Source: Sediminicola sp. YIK13
GTDB lineage: Bacteria > Bacteroidota > Bacteroidia > Flavobacteriales > Flavobacteriaceae
DNA length: 64,000 nt
NCBI RefSeq assembly: GCF_001430825.1
Contig: NZ_CP010535.1
Span: forward strand, 3,266,501-3,330,500
Reading direction: 5' to 3'
Both the position numbers and the translations under genes were made by a program. Under the pieces are notes generated by a model that was not told the origin of the DNA, did no database searches, and saw only the letters and a program-made list of their open reading frames with translations. Below, in pieces: positions 24,203 to 33,947 of the stretch (within the stretch, counting starts at the first letter, position 1; each line of letters begins with the position of its first letter).

Positions 24203-27004
24203 ATGGCAGATAATGCAACTATAAGGCTTAATAAAGTTCTACGGGAACTTAATATTTCACTGGACAGGGCGGTAGATTTCCTTGGGACCAAAGGTCACGA
24301 TGTGGAAGCTAGGCCTACAACAAAAATTTCCAATGAGGTGTATCAAGTTCTTTTGGACGAGTTCCAAACGGATATGAGCAAGAAAGTTGCATCCAAGGAA
24401 GTTGGTGAGGAGAAGAGGAAAGAGAAGGAGGCACTGCGCCAACAATTGGAGCAAGAGCAAGAGGAGAAGAGACTCGCGAGGGAGAAAAAAGCCGCTTCAG
24501 AACAGGTAGTAAAGGCGAAAGCAGAGCTGTCTGGGCCAAAAACAGTAGGTAAGATAGATCTTTCCCCAAAAAAGAAGGCACAAGAGCCAGCTGCAGTTGA
24601 GGAGGCTCCTGTAAAAGCTGCTGAGCCGGTAAAAGAGGAGAAGAAGAAAGAAGAAGTTGTTGCGGAGAAGCCCGAGGTGAAAGCAGAGGTGCCCGCAGAG
24701 AAGGCAAAGGTTGAAAAACCTGTTGCGACCGAAAAGCCTGCTGAAAAGAAGGTGGCTGAAAAAGCAGAAAAAGTAGAGGAGAAAAAAGCTCCTGCTGAAG
24801 AAGCTGAAAAGACGGCTGAGAATGAAACGCTCACAACACAATACCAGAAACTTAGTGGTCCAAAAATCACTGGGGACAAGATAGATTTATCAAAATTTGC
24901 GAAACCAAAGAAGAAGAAAGAAGTTTCCAAGGCTGGTGACAGTGCTGATAAAAAGAAAAGAAGAAAACGTATTGTTAGTACCCCGGGTCAAAAAACAGGT
25001 CCGAGACAATCTGGCACAGGTCCAAGGGGTAAAAATGCACCAGGAGGTCCAAGAAAAGCACCTGGACAGCGTTTTAGCCAAGGCCCTAAAGTAGAGCCAA
25101 CCGAGGAAGATGTTCAAAAACAAGTACGTGAGACCCTAGAGAAATTGCAAGGGAAATCCAAAAAAGGTAAAGGAGCAAAATACAGAAGGGACAAAAGGGA
25201 TCAGCACCGTCAACAAACGGAGAAGGATCTTGAGCAGCAAGAATTGCAGAGCAAAATCCTTAAAGTTACCGAATTTGTTACGGCAAGCGAGGTAGCGGTG
25301 ATGATGGATGTTCCTACCACAAAAATTATATCTGCGTGTATGTCCTTGGGGATCATGGTAACCATGAACCAAAGACTGGATGCGGAAACACTATCTATCG
25401 TAGCCGATGAGTTTGGGTATGAGGTAGAATTTGTTTCGGCAGATATCGAGGAAACTATCGAGGTGGCAGAGGATGCTCCGGAAGATTTGAAGCCTAGAGC
25501 TCCAATCGTGACCGTAATGGGTCACGTGGATCACGGGAAGACCTCTTTATTGGATTATATTAGAAAAGAAAATGTTATTGCCGGTGAAAGTGGGGGTATT
25601 ACCCAGCACATCGGAGCATATGGTGTGACTCTTGAAGGAGGTCAAAAAATTGCATTTTTAGATACACCTGGTCACGAAGCGTTTACCGCAATGAGGGCTC
25701 GTGGAGCGCAGGTCACCGATATAGCCATTATTGTAGTGGCTGCGGATGACGCGATCATGCCACAGACAAAAGAGGCCATTAGCCACGCACAAGCGGCTGG
25801 TGTACCTATTGTCTTTGCGATCAACAAAATTGACAAACCAACATCAAACCCTGATAAGATCAAGGAAGGTTTGGCACAAATGAACCTATTGGTAGAGGAT
25901 TGGGGAGGTAAAATCCAGTCCCATGATATCTCCGCCAAAATTGGTACAGGTGTTAAGGAGCTTCTGGAAAAGGTGTTGCTGGAGGCTGAAATATTGGAAT
26001 TGAAAGCTAACCCAGACCGCTTGGCAACGGGAACCGTTGTTGAGGCGTTTTTGGATAAAGGAAGAGGATATGTTTCCACTGTTCTGGTGCAATCTGGAAC
26101 GCTTAAGATAGGAGATTATGTTCTGGCCGGAACTTGCAGTGGTAAAATTAAGGCCATGCAGGATGAACGGGGCAATATGGTGAAAGAAGTAGGACCCTCT
26201 ACGCCCATTTCCATTTTAGGACTGGACGGCGCGCCGCAGGCAGGTGATAAATTCAATGTCCTGGAAGATGAGAGGGAAGCCAAGCAGATAGCTGCCAAAA
26301 GAGCCCAGTTGATGAGAGAGCAGTCCGTAAGGACACAGCGTCACATTACCTTGGATGAGATTGGAAGACGAATTGCATTAGGTGAGTTTAAAGAGTTGAA
26401 TATTATCCTGAAAGGGGATGTGGATGGTTCTGTGGAAGCATTGACAGATTCCTTCCAGAAATTAACGACCGATGAGATTCAGGTGAACATTATTCACAAA
26501 GCGGTAGGTCCAATAACAGAATCAGATGTATTGTTGGCTTCGGCTTCAGACGCGGTAATCATTGGATTTAACGTAAGGCCAATGGGTAATGCCAGGGCCA
26601 TGGCTGAAAAAGAAGAAATAGATATTAGAATGTATTCCATTATCTATGATGCCATCAATGATCTAAAAGATGCCATGGAAGGTATGCTTTCTCCAGAGAT
26701 GAAGGAAGAGATTTCCGGAACGGCAGAAATTAGGGAGACCTTTAAAATATCTAAAATTGGAACTATTGCAGGTTGTATGGTTACCAGTGGGAAGATCTTT
26801 AGAAACTCCAATATTCGTTTGATCCGTGATGGTGTAGTGATTTACACTGGTGAATTGTCCTCATTGAAACGTTTCAAGGACGATGTTAAGGAAGTAGCCA
26901 AAGGATACGACTGTGGTCTTCAGATTAAGAACTACAATGATATCAGGGAATTGGATATCGTAGAAGCTTTCCAAGAAGTAGCGGTTAAGAAGAAGCTTAA
27001 GTAA
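24203..27004 (+). CDS. infB: Translation initiation factor IF-2
   Basis: 933 residues. A short N-terminal IF2_N-like domain (RLNKVLRELNISLDRAVDFL) is followed by a long Lys/Glu/Ala/Pro-rich low-complexity linker (about 60-320). The GTPase domain starts near 430: G1 GHVDHGKTSLL, G2 GGITQHIGAY, G3 DTPGHEAF, G4 NKIDK, and SAKIGTGV. The C-terminal domains II-IV contain GTVVEAFLDKGRGYVSTVLV and VHII-type KAVGPITESDVLLASAS. It recruits initiator tRNA to the 30S subunit. A terminator follows the stop. Confidence 0.98.
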   Translation: MADNATIRLNKVLRELNISLDRAVDFLGTKGHDVEARPTTKISNEVYQVLLDEFQTDMSKKVASKEVGEEKRKEKEALRQQLEQEQEEKRLAREKKAASEQVVKAKAELSGPKTVGKIDLSPKKKAQEPAAVEEAPVKAAEPVKEEKKKEEVVAEKPEVKAEVPAEKAKVEKPVATEKPAEKKVAEKAEKVEEKKAPAEEAEKTAENETLTTQYQKLSGPKITGDKIDLSKFAKPKKKKEVSKAGDSADKKKRRKRIVSTPGQKTGPRQSGTGPRGKNAPGGPRKAPGQRFSQGPKVEPTEEDVQKQVRETLEKLQGKSKKGKGAKYRRDKRDQHRQQTEKDLEQQELQSKILKVTEFVTASEVAVMMDVPTTKIISACMSLGIMVTMNQRLDAETLSIVADEFGYEVEFVSADIEETIEVAEDAPEDLKPRAPIVTVMGHVDHGKTSLLDYIRKENVIAGESGGITQHIGAYGVTLEGGQKIAFLDTPGHEAFTAMRARGAQVTDIAIIVVAADDAIMPQTKEAISHAQAAGVPIVFAINKIDKPTSNPDKIKEGLAQMNLLVEDWGGKIQSHDISAKIGTGVKELLEKVLLEAEILELKANPDRLATGTVVEAFLDKGRGYVSTVLVQSGTLKIGDYVLAGTCSGKIKAMQDERGNMVKEVGPSTPISILGLDGAPQAGDKFNVLEDEREAKQIAAKRAQLMREQSVRTQRHITLDEIGRRIALGEFKELNIILKGDVDGSVEALTDSFQKLTTDEIQVNIIHKAVGPITESDVLLASASDAVIIGFNVRPMGNARAMAEKEEIDIRMYSIIYDAINDLKDAMEGMLSPEMKEEISGTAEIRETFKISKIGTIAGCMVTSGKIFRNSNIRLIRDGVVIYTGELSSLKRFKDDVKEVAKGYDCGLQIKNYNDIRELDIVEAFQEVAVKKKLK

Positions 27005-27026
27005 GCTGAATACTTAGAATAGTACA

Positions 27027-27059
27027 TAAAAAAAAACCTGTCGGAAGACAGGTTTTTTT
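27027..27059. terminator. Terminator after infB
   Basis: A run of A, CCTGTC (27037-27042), loop GGAA, GACAGG (27047-27052), then a run of T. It serves infB (+) and may serve the convergent SPOR gene (-). Confidence 0.88.
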
Positions 27060-27079
27060 GTTTTAAAAAGGTAAAAATA

Positions 27080-27451
27080 TTAAGACTGTTTTTTCTCGGG
27101 CTGTATAAGCATGGCGCTTGGATATTTCTTGCGAACATCCATAAGATTGCGCTCTGCATCGAGCTTTGTTTTAAACTGTCCTATCCTTACTCTGTAACTT
27201 GGAGAGATAAAATCTATCTTGGAATACCAATCTGGATAATCCCCTTCTGCCTGCATTTTAATGTCCTTTGCATCATTGAGAGATCCAAAATATATCTGTA
27301 TTCTGTATACGGCCGCTATGTCGGGGCTCGACTTATAAATCTGGACCAGGGCGTCAATTTTTGGATCTTGCTCTATTGAAATTGTTCCTTGTTGCGCAAA
27401 ACTTGCTGTAGAAAAAAATAGCAATATTAGGGAGTTGAAAACTGTTCTCAT
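27080..27451 (-). CDS. Exported SPOR-domain protein
   Basis: 123 residues: signal peptide MRTVFNSLILLFFSTASFAQ, then a SPOR-like domain over most of the mature protein (YRIQIYFGSLNDAKDIK and YRVRIGQFKTKLDAERNLMD, ending YPSAMLIQPEK). SPOR domains bind denuded peptidoglycan at division sites in many bacteria. This one has no other domain and is monocistronic, with its own promoter (27483-27510). Proteins of this size are common in Flavobacteriaceae. Confidence 0.87.
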   Translation of the reverse strand: MRTVFNSLILLFFSTASFAQQGTISIEQDPKIDALVQIYKSSPDIAAVYRIQIYFGSLNDAKDIKMQAEGDYPDWYSKIDFISPSYRVRIGQFKTKLDAERNLMDVRKKYPSAMLIQPEKKQS

Positions 27452-27482
27452 AGTGTATCTAGCTTAGTATTAAAGACTTTTG

Positions 27483-27510
27483 CAAAAGTAATTTTTTATC
27501 CTTGAAGCAA
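27483..27510 (-). promoter_or_regulatory. Promoter of the SPOR gene
   Basis: Minus strand: TTG (27510-27508) and a perfect TACTTTTG (27490-27483), 17 bases apart, about 31 bases from the ATG. Confidence 0.72.
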
Positions 27511-27590
27511 GTATAATTTTTTTCTATTTAGAATGGCTATAAATTATAAATTATCAATCCATTAACATTTCCAAAATAAAGTCTATGTCG

Positions 27591-27598
27591 TATTTTTG
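27591..27598 (+). promoter_or_regulatory. -7 element upstream of the act operon
   Basis: A perfect TATTTTTG lies 83 bases before the actA ATG. No clear TTG sits at the matching distance upstream, so the promoter may need an activator or have a weak -33 element. The remaining spacer (27452-27681) holds no gene. Confidence 0.5.
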
Positions 27599-27681
27599 TC
27601 AGCAATTTAAACGGCGATAAATATAGCTTGCACAATAACAAGTAAATATCGTGCCAAGATTTCGATAGAAATATTTTTAAT

Positions 27682-29037
27682 ATGAAAAAGGTTCCATACC
27701 GTAATCAAATTTCTAAGTTTTTAGGTATCAGTTTGGTAGTGTTTCTACTGTCTTCAACATCTCTTTTTTCTCAAGAGGAGGCTGTTGCAGCGGATACGGA
27801 GGTTGCTGCAGAGGCTACTGCGTCTGCGGGTGACCCAGCAAAAGGAAAGCAATTGTTTAATCAAAACTGTGCTGCTTGTCACGCTTTGGACAGAAAAATG
27901 ACCGGTCCTGCTTTGGCTGGTGTTACTGAAAGGCATGATAGAGAGTGGTTGTACACTTGGATCAAGAACAGTGCAGGAATGATCAAATCAGGTGATCCTG
28001 CTGCCGTGAAAATCTACAATGAGTACAATCAGGCGGCGATGACTGCCTTCCCAACATTGAGCAATGCTGATATTGATGATATCCTTGCTTATACCGATGC
28101 TCCTCCAGTCGCGGCTGTGGTTCCTCCCGTACCAGGGGCGATTCCTGGGCAGGCGCCTGCTGCATCCGGAATTTCAAATGAGCTTATTTTGGGTGCCTTG
28201 GTATTGGTATTCGGCTTATTGGTGGTAATGCTGGTATTGGTCAATCAGACCTTGAGACGTATTGCTGAGGCCAATGGTGTTGTGGTAGAAAAAGATAAGG
28301 CGGAGAAAAGAACGCCAATCTGGAAAGCTTTTGCCCAAAACCAATTTTTAGTTTTGGTTACCGTTATCTTCCTTCTTTTGGGGAGTGCCTATTACGTATA
28401 TGGCTACTTTATGCAAGTTGGTATTGATCAAGGGTACGCCCCGGTGCAACCAATTCACTATTCGCACAAGATCCATGCGGGTGACAATGAAATAGAGTGT
28501 AAATACTGTCACTCTTCTGCAAGAGTTTCCAAGCATTCTGGAATTCCTGCTTTGAATGTTTGTATGAACTGTCATAAATCCATTTACGAATACAAAGGAA
28601 ACCCAGAAGGTCCAAGTCAAGAGGATTTGGCAAACGGGTACACCAATGATTTTTATACAGGAGAAATTAAAAAACTTTACAAAGCCGTTGGTTGGGATGA
28701 GGAGAACCAGAAGTATACTGGTGATTCACAACCTGTAGAATGGGTGAGAATCCACAACCTTCCTGACTTTGCTTACTTTAACCACTCGCAACACGTTTCC
28801 GTGGCCGGGGTTGAATGTCAGACCTGTCACGGTCCTGTTGAAGAAATGGAAATAATGTACCAATATTCACCATTGACAATGGGGTGGTGTATCAACTGCC
28901 ATAGGGAGACCAATGTAAAGGTTGAAGGTAACGAGTACTACGATAAGATACATGAGGAACTTTCCAAAAAGTACGGTGTAGAAACACTGACTGCCGCTCA
29001 GATGGGTGGATTGGAATGTGGTAAATGTCACTATTAA
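27682..29037 (+). CDS. actA: Alternative complex III subunit ActA, hexaheme c-type cytochrome
   Basis: 451 residues with a signal/anchor segment (about 11-30). An N-terminal monoheme cytochrome c domain (CAACH, 63-67, with MTGPALAG) is followed by a Pro/Ala-rich linker (141-162), two transmembrane segments (about 168-189 and 222-243) and a pentaheme domain: CKYCH 273, CMNCH 294, CQTCH 379, CINCH 403 and CGKCH 446. It carries electrons from the quinol site of ACIII towards the terminal oxidase. It is the first gene of the actABCDEF-coxBA run. The extra monoheme domain may shuttle electrons to the oxidase. Confidence 0.95.
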   Translation: MKKVPYRNQISKFLGISLVVFLLSSTSLFSQEEAVAADTEVAAEATASAGDPAKGKQLFNQNCAACHALDRKMTGPALAGVTERHDREWLYTWIKNSAGMIKSGDPAAVKIYNEYNQAAMTAFPTLSNADIDDILAYTDAPPVAAVVPPVPGAIPGQAPAASGISNELILGALVLVFGLLVVMLVLVNQTLRRIAEANGVVVEKDKAEKRTPIWKAFAQNQFLVLVTVIFLLLGSAYYVYGYFMQVGIDQGYAPVQPIHYSHKIHAGDNEIECKYCHSSARVSKHSGIPALNVCMNCHKSIYEYKGNPEGPSQEDLANGYTNDFYTGEIKKLYKAVGWDEENQKYTGDSQPVEWVRIHNLPDFAYFNHSQHVSVAGVECQTCHGPVEEMEIMYQYSPLTMGWCINCHRETNVKVEGNEYYDKIHEELSKKYGVETLTAAQMGGLECGKCHY

Positions 29038-29076
29038 TATTTAGGTTAACAAGAAGATAATTTTCAGATATATCAT

Positions 29077-32000
29077 ATGTCATCAAACAAAAAATATTGG
29101 AAGAGCGAGGCGGAGTTAAATCCTAACGATTCCATTGTTGAGACGCTAAGACAGAATGAATTTGTCCAAGATATCCCAGTAGATGAGTTTTTGGGGAATA
29201 AGGACAATTTGGCATCCACTTCAACAAACAGAAGGGACTTTCTTAAGTACGTTGGGTTTAGCACAGCTGCAGCTTCTTTGGCTGCTTGTGAAGGACCTGT
29301 AATTAAGTCTATTCCTTATGTGGTTCAACCAGAGCGCATAATTCCTGGTGTGGCAAACTATTACGCTACAACCATAGCCAACGGTTTTGATTTTGCAAGT
29401 ATCTTGATCAAAACACGTGAGGGCAGACCTATCAAGGTTGAGAATAATACCGATGCCAAAGTGAACGGAGGTGCAAATGCACGAGTTCAGGCTTCTGTAT
29501 TGTCCTTATATGATAGTACAAGATTGCAAGGGCCAATGTTCAATGGGGAGCCTGTTGAATGGACTACTCTTGACAATGCGGTTAAGGCTAAATTGGGTTC
29601 TTTGAAGAATTCTGGAAAGCAGATCGCGATCTTGACACAAACTTATGCTAGTCCGTCTACCTCAAGATTGGTTGGTGACTTTAAAGAGGCTTTTGGCAAT
29701 GTGAACCATGTGGTTTATGATGCTGTTTCTGAAGATGCTGCTTTAAGTGCCTTTGCTGCCAAATATGGCGAAAGGGCTTTAGCTGATTATGATTTTGAAA
29801 AAGCTGGACTTATTGTATCCTTTGGTGCTGATTTCTTAGGAGATTGGCAAGGTGGAGGATATGATAGCGGATATTCCAAGGGTCGTATACCGAAGAATGG
29901 AAAAATGTCCAGACACATACAATTTGAATCCAATATGTCTTTGGCTGGTGCCAATGCTGATAAGCGTACCGCTTTAACGCCATCACAACAAAAAGTGGCT
30001 TTGGCCAAGTTGTACGGTCAGTTGAACGGAACGTCTGTTGGTGGGGAACTGCCGGAAAAAATAGCCAAAGCTGTTGAAGCTACCGCAAAAGAGATCCAAA
30101 AAGCTGGATCTGATGCTGTAGTGGTAACAGGATTGGACGATGTCAATGCACAGGCTGTGGTATTGGCAATTAACGAGATGTTACAGAGCAAGGCTTTTGA
30201 TGCCAAGGCTCCTAAATATGTAAGGCAGGGTAATGTAGCGGCGGTTAATCAGTTGATTGCCGATATGAATGCGGGAACTGTTGGTGCTTTGATCATTGAT
30301 GGTGTAAACCCAATGTATTCATTGCCAAACAGTGCTGATTTTGCAGAAGGACTTAAAAAAGTTGACTTATCTGTAGCCTTTGCCTTGAATAACACTGAAA
30401 CCGCTGCTGTAGTACAGTATGTTGGTGCTTCATCCCACTTTTTGGAATCATGGGGCGATACAGAAATGAAAAAAGGTCATTATAGCTTAATGCAACCTAC
30501 GATAAAGGAGTTGTTTGATACGCGTCAGCTTCAGACTGCCCTTTTGAAATGGATGGATAGCGATAAGACGTATTATGAATATATCAAGGAAACTTGGGGT
30601 GCTGGAATCTTAGGTTCCGGAGAATGGAACCAAGCATTGCACGATGGTGTTTTTGCTGCATCGGCCGCTCCGGCAGTTGATGTTGAAACTGTAGCTCCTA
30701 TGGCTGATGCCATGGAAAGTACAGCGGTGCCTTTAGCTTCAGCTATTAGCAGTCTGGCTTCTTCGACATCCTCAGGGATGGAGTTGTCCTTGTATTCCAA
30801 AATTGGAATGGGAGATGGGCAACAAGCCAACAACCCATGGTTACAAGAGTTTCCAGATCCTATTACAAGGGTTTCTTGGGACAACTATGTGACTGTTTCC
30901 AAGGCTGATGCTGAAAAGTTGGGCTTGATCAATGAAAATGTAGCCAACGGAGGTTTAAATGGTAGTTATGCCAAATTGACCGTAAATGGTGTAAGTGTAG
31001 ATAATGTTCCTGTAATCATTCAGCCGGGACAGGCAAACGGTTCTGTGGGTCTTTCTTTTGGATATGGAAGGAAAGCAGGCATGAAAGATGAGATGCAGAC
31101 GGGTGTTAACGCCTATGTATTGTATCAAGGTTTTGCTGGTGAGCAAGCAGTAAGCATTGAGAAATCTACCGGAATGCATGAGTTTGCATGTGTTCAATTG
31201 CAGAAAACATTAATGGGTAGAGGGGATATCATCAAAGAAACTACTTTGGAGGTGTTCAATACTAAAGATGCCCATGAATGGAATGAAGTGCCAAAGGTTT
31301 CTTTGGATCACCAAGAGGTAGATGCTACTTCTGTTGATTTATGGGACAGTTTTGATAGGTCCATAGGACATCACTTCAATCTATCTATAGATTTAAATGC
31401 CTGTACAGGATGTGGGGCATGTGTCATAGCCTGTCATGCAGAAAATAATGTTCCTGTTGTTGGTAAGGAAGAAGTGAGGAAATCTAGGGATATGCACTGG
31501 TTGCGTATCGATAGGTACTACTCTTCCGAAGATACCTTCGCACAGGATGATCAGAAAAAAGATGATTTTGCCGGATTATCGGGTGATCAAGGTTCATTAG
31601 GGGGATTTGGAGAGTTGGAAGATCCAGCGTCCAATCCACAGGTAGCCTTCCAGCCGGTAATGTGTCAGCACTGTAACCATGCTCCTTGTGAGACTGTTTG
31701 TCCTGTTGCTGCAACATCACATAGCCGTCAAGGTCAGAACCATATGGCATACAACAGATGTGTGGGTACAAGGTATTGTGCCAACAACTGTCCTTATAAG
31801 GTGCGTCGTTTCAACTGGTTCTTATACAACAACAACGATGAATTCGATTACCATATGAACAATGATTTGGGTAAAATGGTAATCAACCCTGATGTCAATG
31901 TACGTTCCCGTGGGGTAATGGAAAAATGTTCTATGTGTATTCAAAAGACACAAAAGAGTATTTTGGATGCCAAACGAGATGGTCGTACGGTTAAGGATGA

Positions 32001-32187
32001 TGAATTCCAGACCGCTTGTTCCGCTGCATGTAGCAATGGAGCTATGAAGTTCGGGGACATCAATGATTCAGAAAGTGAGATTGCTGAGTTGAAAAAGAGT
32101 GACCGTATGTATCACTTATTGGAGCATGTAGGTACAAAACCTAATGTGTTCTATCATGTAAAAGTGAGAAATACAAACGAAGCATAA
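29077..32187 (+). CDS. actB: Alternative complex III iron-sulfur subunit ActB (molybdopterin-oxidoreductase-like)
   Basis: 1036 residues. About 50 residues precede a twin-arginine motif, NRRDFLKYVGFSTAAASLAAC, so the Tat signal is set far from the N-terminus, and the Cys is a lipobox candidate. The middle (about 80-720) resembles molybdopterin oxidoreductases, although ACIII is known not to carry the cofactor. The C-terminal ferredoxin-like domain (about 755-1000) has CTGCGACVIACHAENN, CQHCNHAPCETVCP, CVGTRYCANNCPYKVRRFNW and CSMCIQK, enough for three 4Fe-4S and one 3Fe-4S cluster. It lies on the periplasmic side of the complex. Confidence 0.96.
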   Translation: MSSNKKYWKSEAELNPNDSIVETLRQNEFVQDIPVDEFLGNKDNLASTSTNRRDFLKYVGFSTAAASLAACEGPVIKSIPYVVQPERIIPGVANYYATTIANGFDFASILIKTREGRPIKVENNTDAKVNGGANARVQASVLSLYDSTRLQGPMFNGEPVEWTTLDNAVKAKLGSLKNSGKQIAILTQTYASPSTSRLVGDFKEAFGNVNHVVYDAVSEDAALSAFAAKYGERALADYDFEKAGLIVSFGADFLGDWQGGGYDSGYSKGRIPKNGKMSRHIQFESNMSLAGANADKRTALTPSQQKVALAKLYGQLNGTSVGGELPEKIAKAVEATAKEIQKAGSDAVVVTGLDDVNAQAVVLAINEMLQSKAFDAKAPKYVRQGNVAAVNQLIADMNAGTVGALIIDGVNPMYSLPNSADFAEGLKKVDLSVAFALNNTETAAVVQYVGASSHFLESWGDTEMKKGHYSLMQPTIKELFDTRQLQTALLKWMDSDKTYYEYIKETWGAGILGSGEWNQALHDGVFAASAAPAVDVETVAPMADAMESTAVPLASAISSLASSTSSGMELSLYSKIGMGDGQQANNPWLQEFPDPITRVSWDNYVTVSKADAEKLGLINENVANGGLNGSYAKLTVNGVSVDNVPVIIQPGQANGSVGLSFGYGRKAGMKDEMQTGVNAYVLYQGFAGEQAVSIEKSTGMHEFACVQLQKTLMGRGDIIKETTLEVFNTKDAHEWNEVPKVSLDHQEVDATSVDLWDSFDRSIGHHFNLSIDLNACTGCGACVIACHAENNVPVVGKEEVRKSRDMHWLRIDRYYSSEDTFAQDDQKKDDFAGLSGDQGSLGGFGELEDPASNPQVAFQPVMCQHCNHAPCETVCPVAATSHSRQGQNHMAYNRCVGTRYCANNCPYKVRRFNWFLYNNNDEFDYHMNNDLGKMVINPDVNVRSRGVMEKCSMCIQKTQKSILDAKRDGRTVKDDEFQTACSAACSNGAMKFGDINDSESEIAELKKSDRMYHLLEHVGTKPNVFYHVKVRNTNEA

Positions 32188-32217
32188 TAAAAAAGTAAAG
32201 TAACTATATTATAAATT

Positions 32218-33945
32218 ATGGCGTCGCATTACGAAGCACCTATTCGAAAACCCCTAGTAATTGGAGACAAAGGTTACCACGATGTAACCGTTGATATTGC
32301 AGCTCCGGTAGAAGGGAAAGCCAATAAACACTGGTGGATTGTTTTTACCATAGCTCTATTGGCATTCCTTTGGGGAATCGGTTGTATTATTTATACTATT
32401 TCTACAGGTATTGGTACTTGGGGATTGAACAAAACTGTGGGCTGGGCCTGGGATATTACCAACTTTGTTTGGTGGGTAGGTATCGGTCACGCAGGAACGT
32501 TGATTTCCGCTGTACTTTTATTGTTCAGACAAAAATGGAGAATGGCCATTAACCGTTCTGCGGAAGCCATGACTATCTTTTCTGTGATCCAGGCAGGATT
32601 GTTCCCAATTATCCACATGGGTAGACCATGGTTGGCCTATTGGGTATTGCCAATCCCAAACCAGTTTGGATCGCTATGGGTAAACTTTAACTCCCCGTTG
32701 CTTTGGGACGTGTTCGCAATCTCAACCTATCTATCGGTATCGTTGGTGTTCTGGTGGACGGGATTATTGCCAGATTTTGCGATGATACGTGACAGGGCAG
32801 TAAAGCCTTTCCAGAAGAAGATATACAGTTTGTTGAGTTTTGGTTGGACAGGTCGTGCAAAAGACTGGCAACGTTTTGAAGAAGTTTCCTTGGTCTTGGC
32901 CGGTTTGGCTACCCCACTGGTACTTTCTGTACATACCATTGTATCTTTTGACTTTGCTACCTCGGTAATTCCAGGATGGCATACCACCATATTTCCACCG
33001 TACTTTGTTGCCGGTGCAGTTTTCTCCGGTTTCGCCATGGTGAACACCTTGTTGATCATTATGAGAAAGGTGAGTAACTTGGAAGCATATATTACGATAC
33101 AGCATATAGAATTGATGAACATTGTAATTATGATTACAGGTTCTATCGTAGGATGTGCATATATTACAGAGTTGTTCATGGCATGGTATTCCGGTGTGGA
33201 ATATGAGCAGTATGCATTCTTGAACAGGGCAACTGGACCATACGCTTGGGCGTACTGGGCAATGATGACCTGTAACGTGTTCTCTCCGCAGTTTATGTGG
33301 TCTAAAAAGTTAAGAACAAGTATCATGTTCTCTTTCTTTATCTCTATTGTGGTGAACATAGGAATGTGGTTTGAGCGTTTTGTAATTATCGTTACCTCTT
33401 TGCACAGGGATTACCTTCCATCTTCATGGACCATGTTCTCCCCAACTTTTGTGGATATAGGGATATTTATAGGAACAATTGGTTTCTTCTTTGTACTTTT
33501 CTTATTGTACGCCAGAACCTTCCCTGTAATTGCTCAGGCAGAAGTTAAGTCGATCTTAAAATCTTCCGGTGAGAAATACAAGACCTTAAGAGATGCTGGT
33601 AAGCCATTATATGAAATCAATAGAATAGCTGACATAAAGGAAAAGATTGTAGAGAAAAAGTCGCTTCCTGAGCCAGATTCCAAAGAGAAGGTATCTGCCT
33701 TATTAACATCAATTGGTGTATTTGACAGTGCTGTTGATACTCCGGATGATCTGAAGCAGGTGAAAGGTATTGGTCCTCAAATGGAGGCTACCTTAAATCA
33801 AATAGGAGTATATACTTTTTCTCAGGTAAGTAGAATGACCCCAAAAGAATATGACTTGTTGGACTCAATAACTGGATCGTTTCCAGGTAGGGCACAAAGG
33901 GATGATTGGGCAGGACAGGCTAAGATTTTAAATAACAAGAAGTAA
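32218..33945 (+). CDS. actC: Alternative complex III quinone-binding subunit ActC (NrfD-like) with helix-hairpin-helix tail
   Basis: 575 residues. The first ~450 are an NrfD/PsrC-like membrane subunit with about ten helices; WWVGIGHAGTLISAVLLLF, GRPWLAYWVLPIPNQFGSLW and MYSP-like surroundings mark the menaquinol site. After a charged linker (about 445-500), residues 503-575 form an extra domain starting DDLKQVKGIGPQMEATLNQI and ending DDWAGQAKILNNKK, similar to the tail of S2 in this window. The known complex does not need this part, and its role is unknown. It is followed by actD after 2 bases. Confidence 0.95.
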   Translation: MASHYEAPIRKPLVIGDKGYHDVTVDIAAPVEGKANKHWWIVFTIALLAFLWGIGCIIYTISTGIGTWGLNKTVGWAWDITNFVWWVGIGHAGTLISAVLLLFRQKWRMAINRSAEAMTIFSVIQAGLFPIIHMGRPWLAYWVLPIPNQFGSLWVNFNSPLLWDVFAISTYLSVSLVFWWTGLLPDFAMIRDRAVKPFQKKIYSLLSFGWTGRAKDWQRFEEVSLVLAGLATPLVLSVHTIVSFDFATSVIPGWHTTIFPPYFVAGAVFSGFAMVNTLLIIMRKVSNLEAYITIQHIELMNIVIMITGSIVGCAYITELFMAWYSGVEYEQYAFLNRATGPYAWAYWAMMTCNVFSPQFMWSKKLRTSIMFSFFISIVVNIGMWFERFVIIVTSLHRDYLPSSWTMFSPTFVDIGIFIGTIGFFFVLFLLYARTFPVIAQAEVKSILKSSGEKYKTLRDAGKPLYEINRIADIKEKIVEKKSLPEPDSKEKVSALLTSIGVFDSAVDTPDDLKQVKGIGPQMEATLNQIGVYTFSQVSRMTPKEYDLLDSITGSFPGRAQRDDWAGQAKILNNKK

Positions 33946-33947
33946 TT

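Noticed and set aside
24315-24930. Long open frames on the minus strand opposite the start of infB
   Set aside because: They mirror the low-complexity Lys/Glu/Ala linker of IF-2 and give Ser/Phe-rich sequence with no domain features.
24380-25100. Repeat-like Lys/Glu/Ala/Pro tract in infB as a possible tandem repeat or transferred segment
   Set aside because: Such a linker is normal between the IF2_N and GTPase parts in Bacteroidota; no exact repeat unit was seen.
29077-32187. ActB as an active molybdenum enzyme
   Set aside because: The act gene context and Fe-S pattern identify it as the ACIII subunit, whose molybdopterin-like part is known to be without cofactor.
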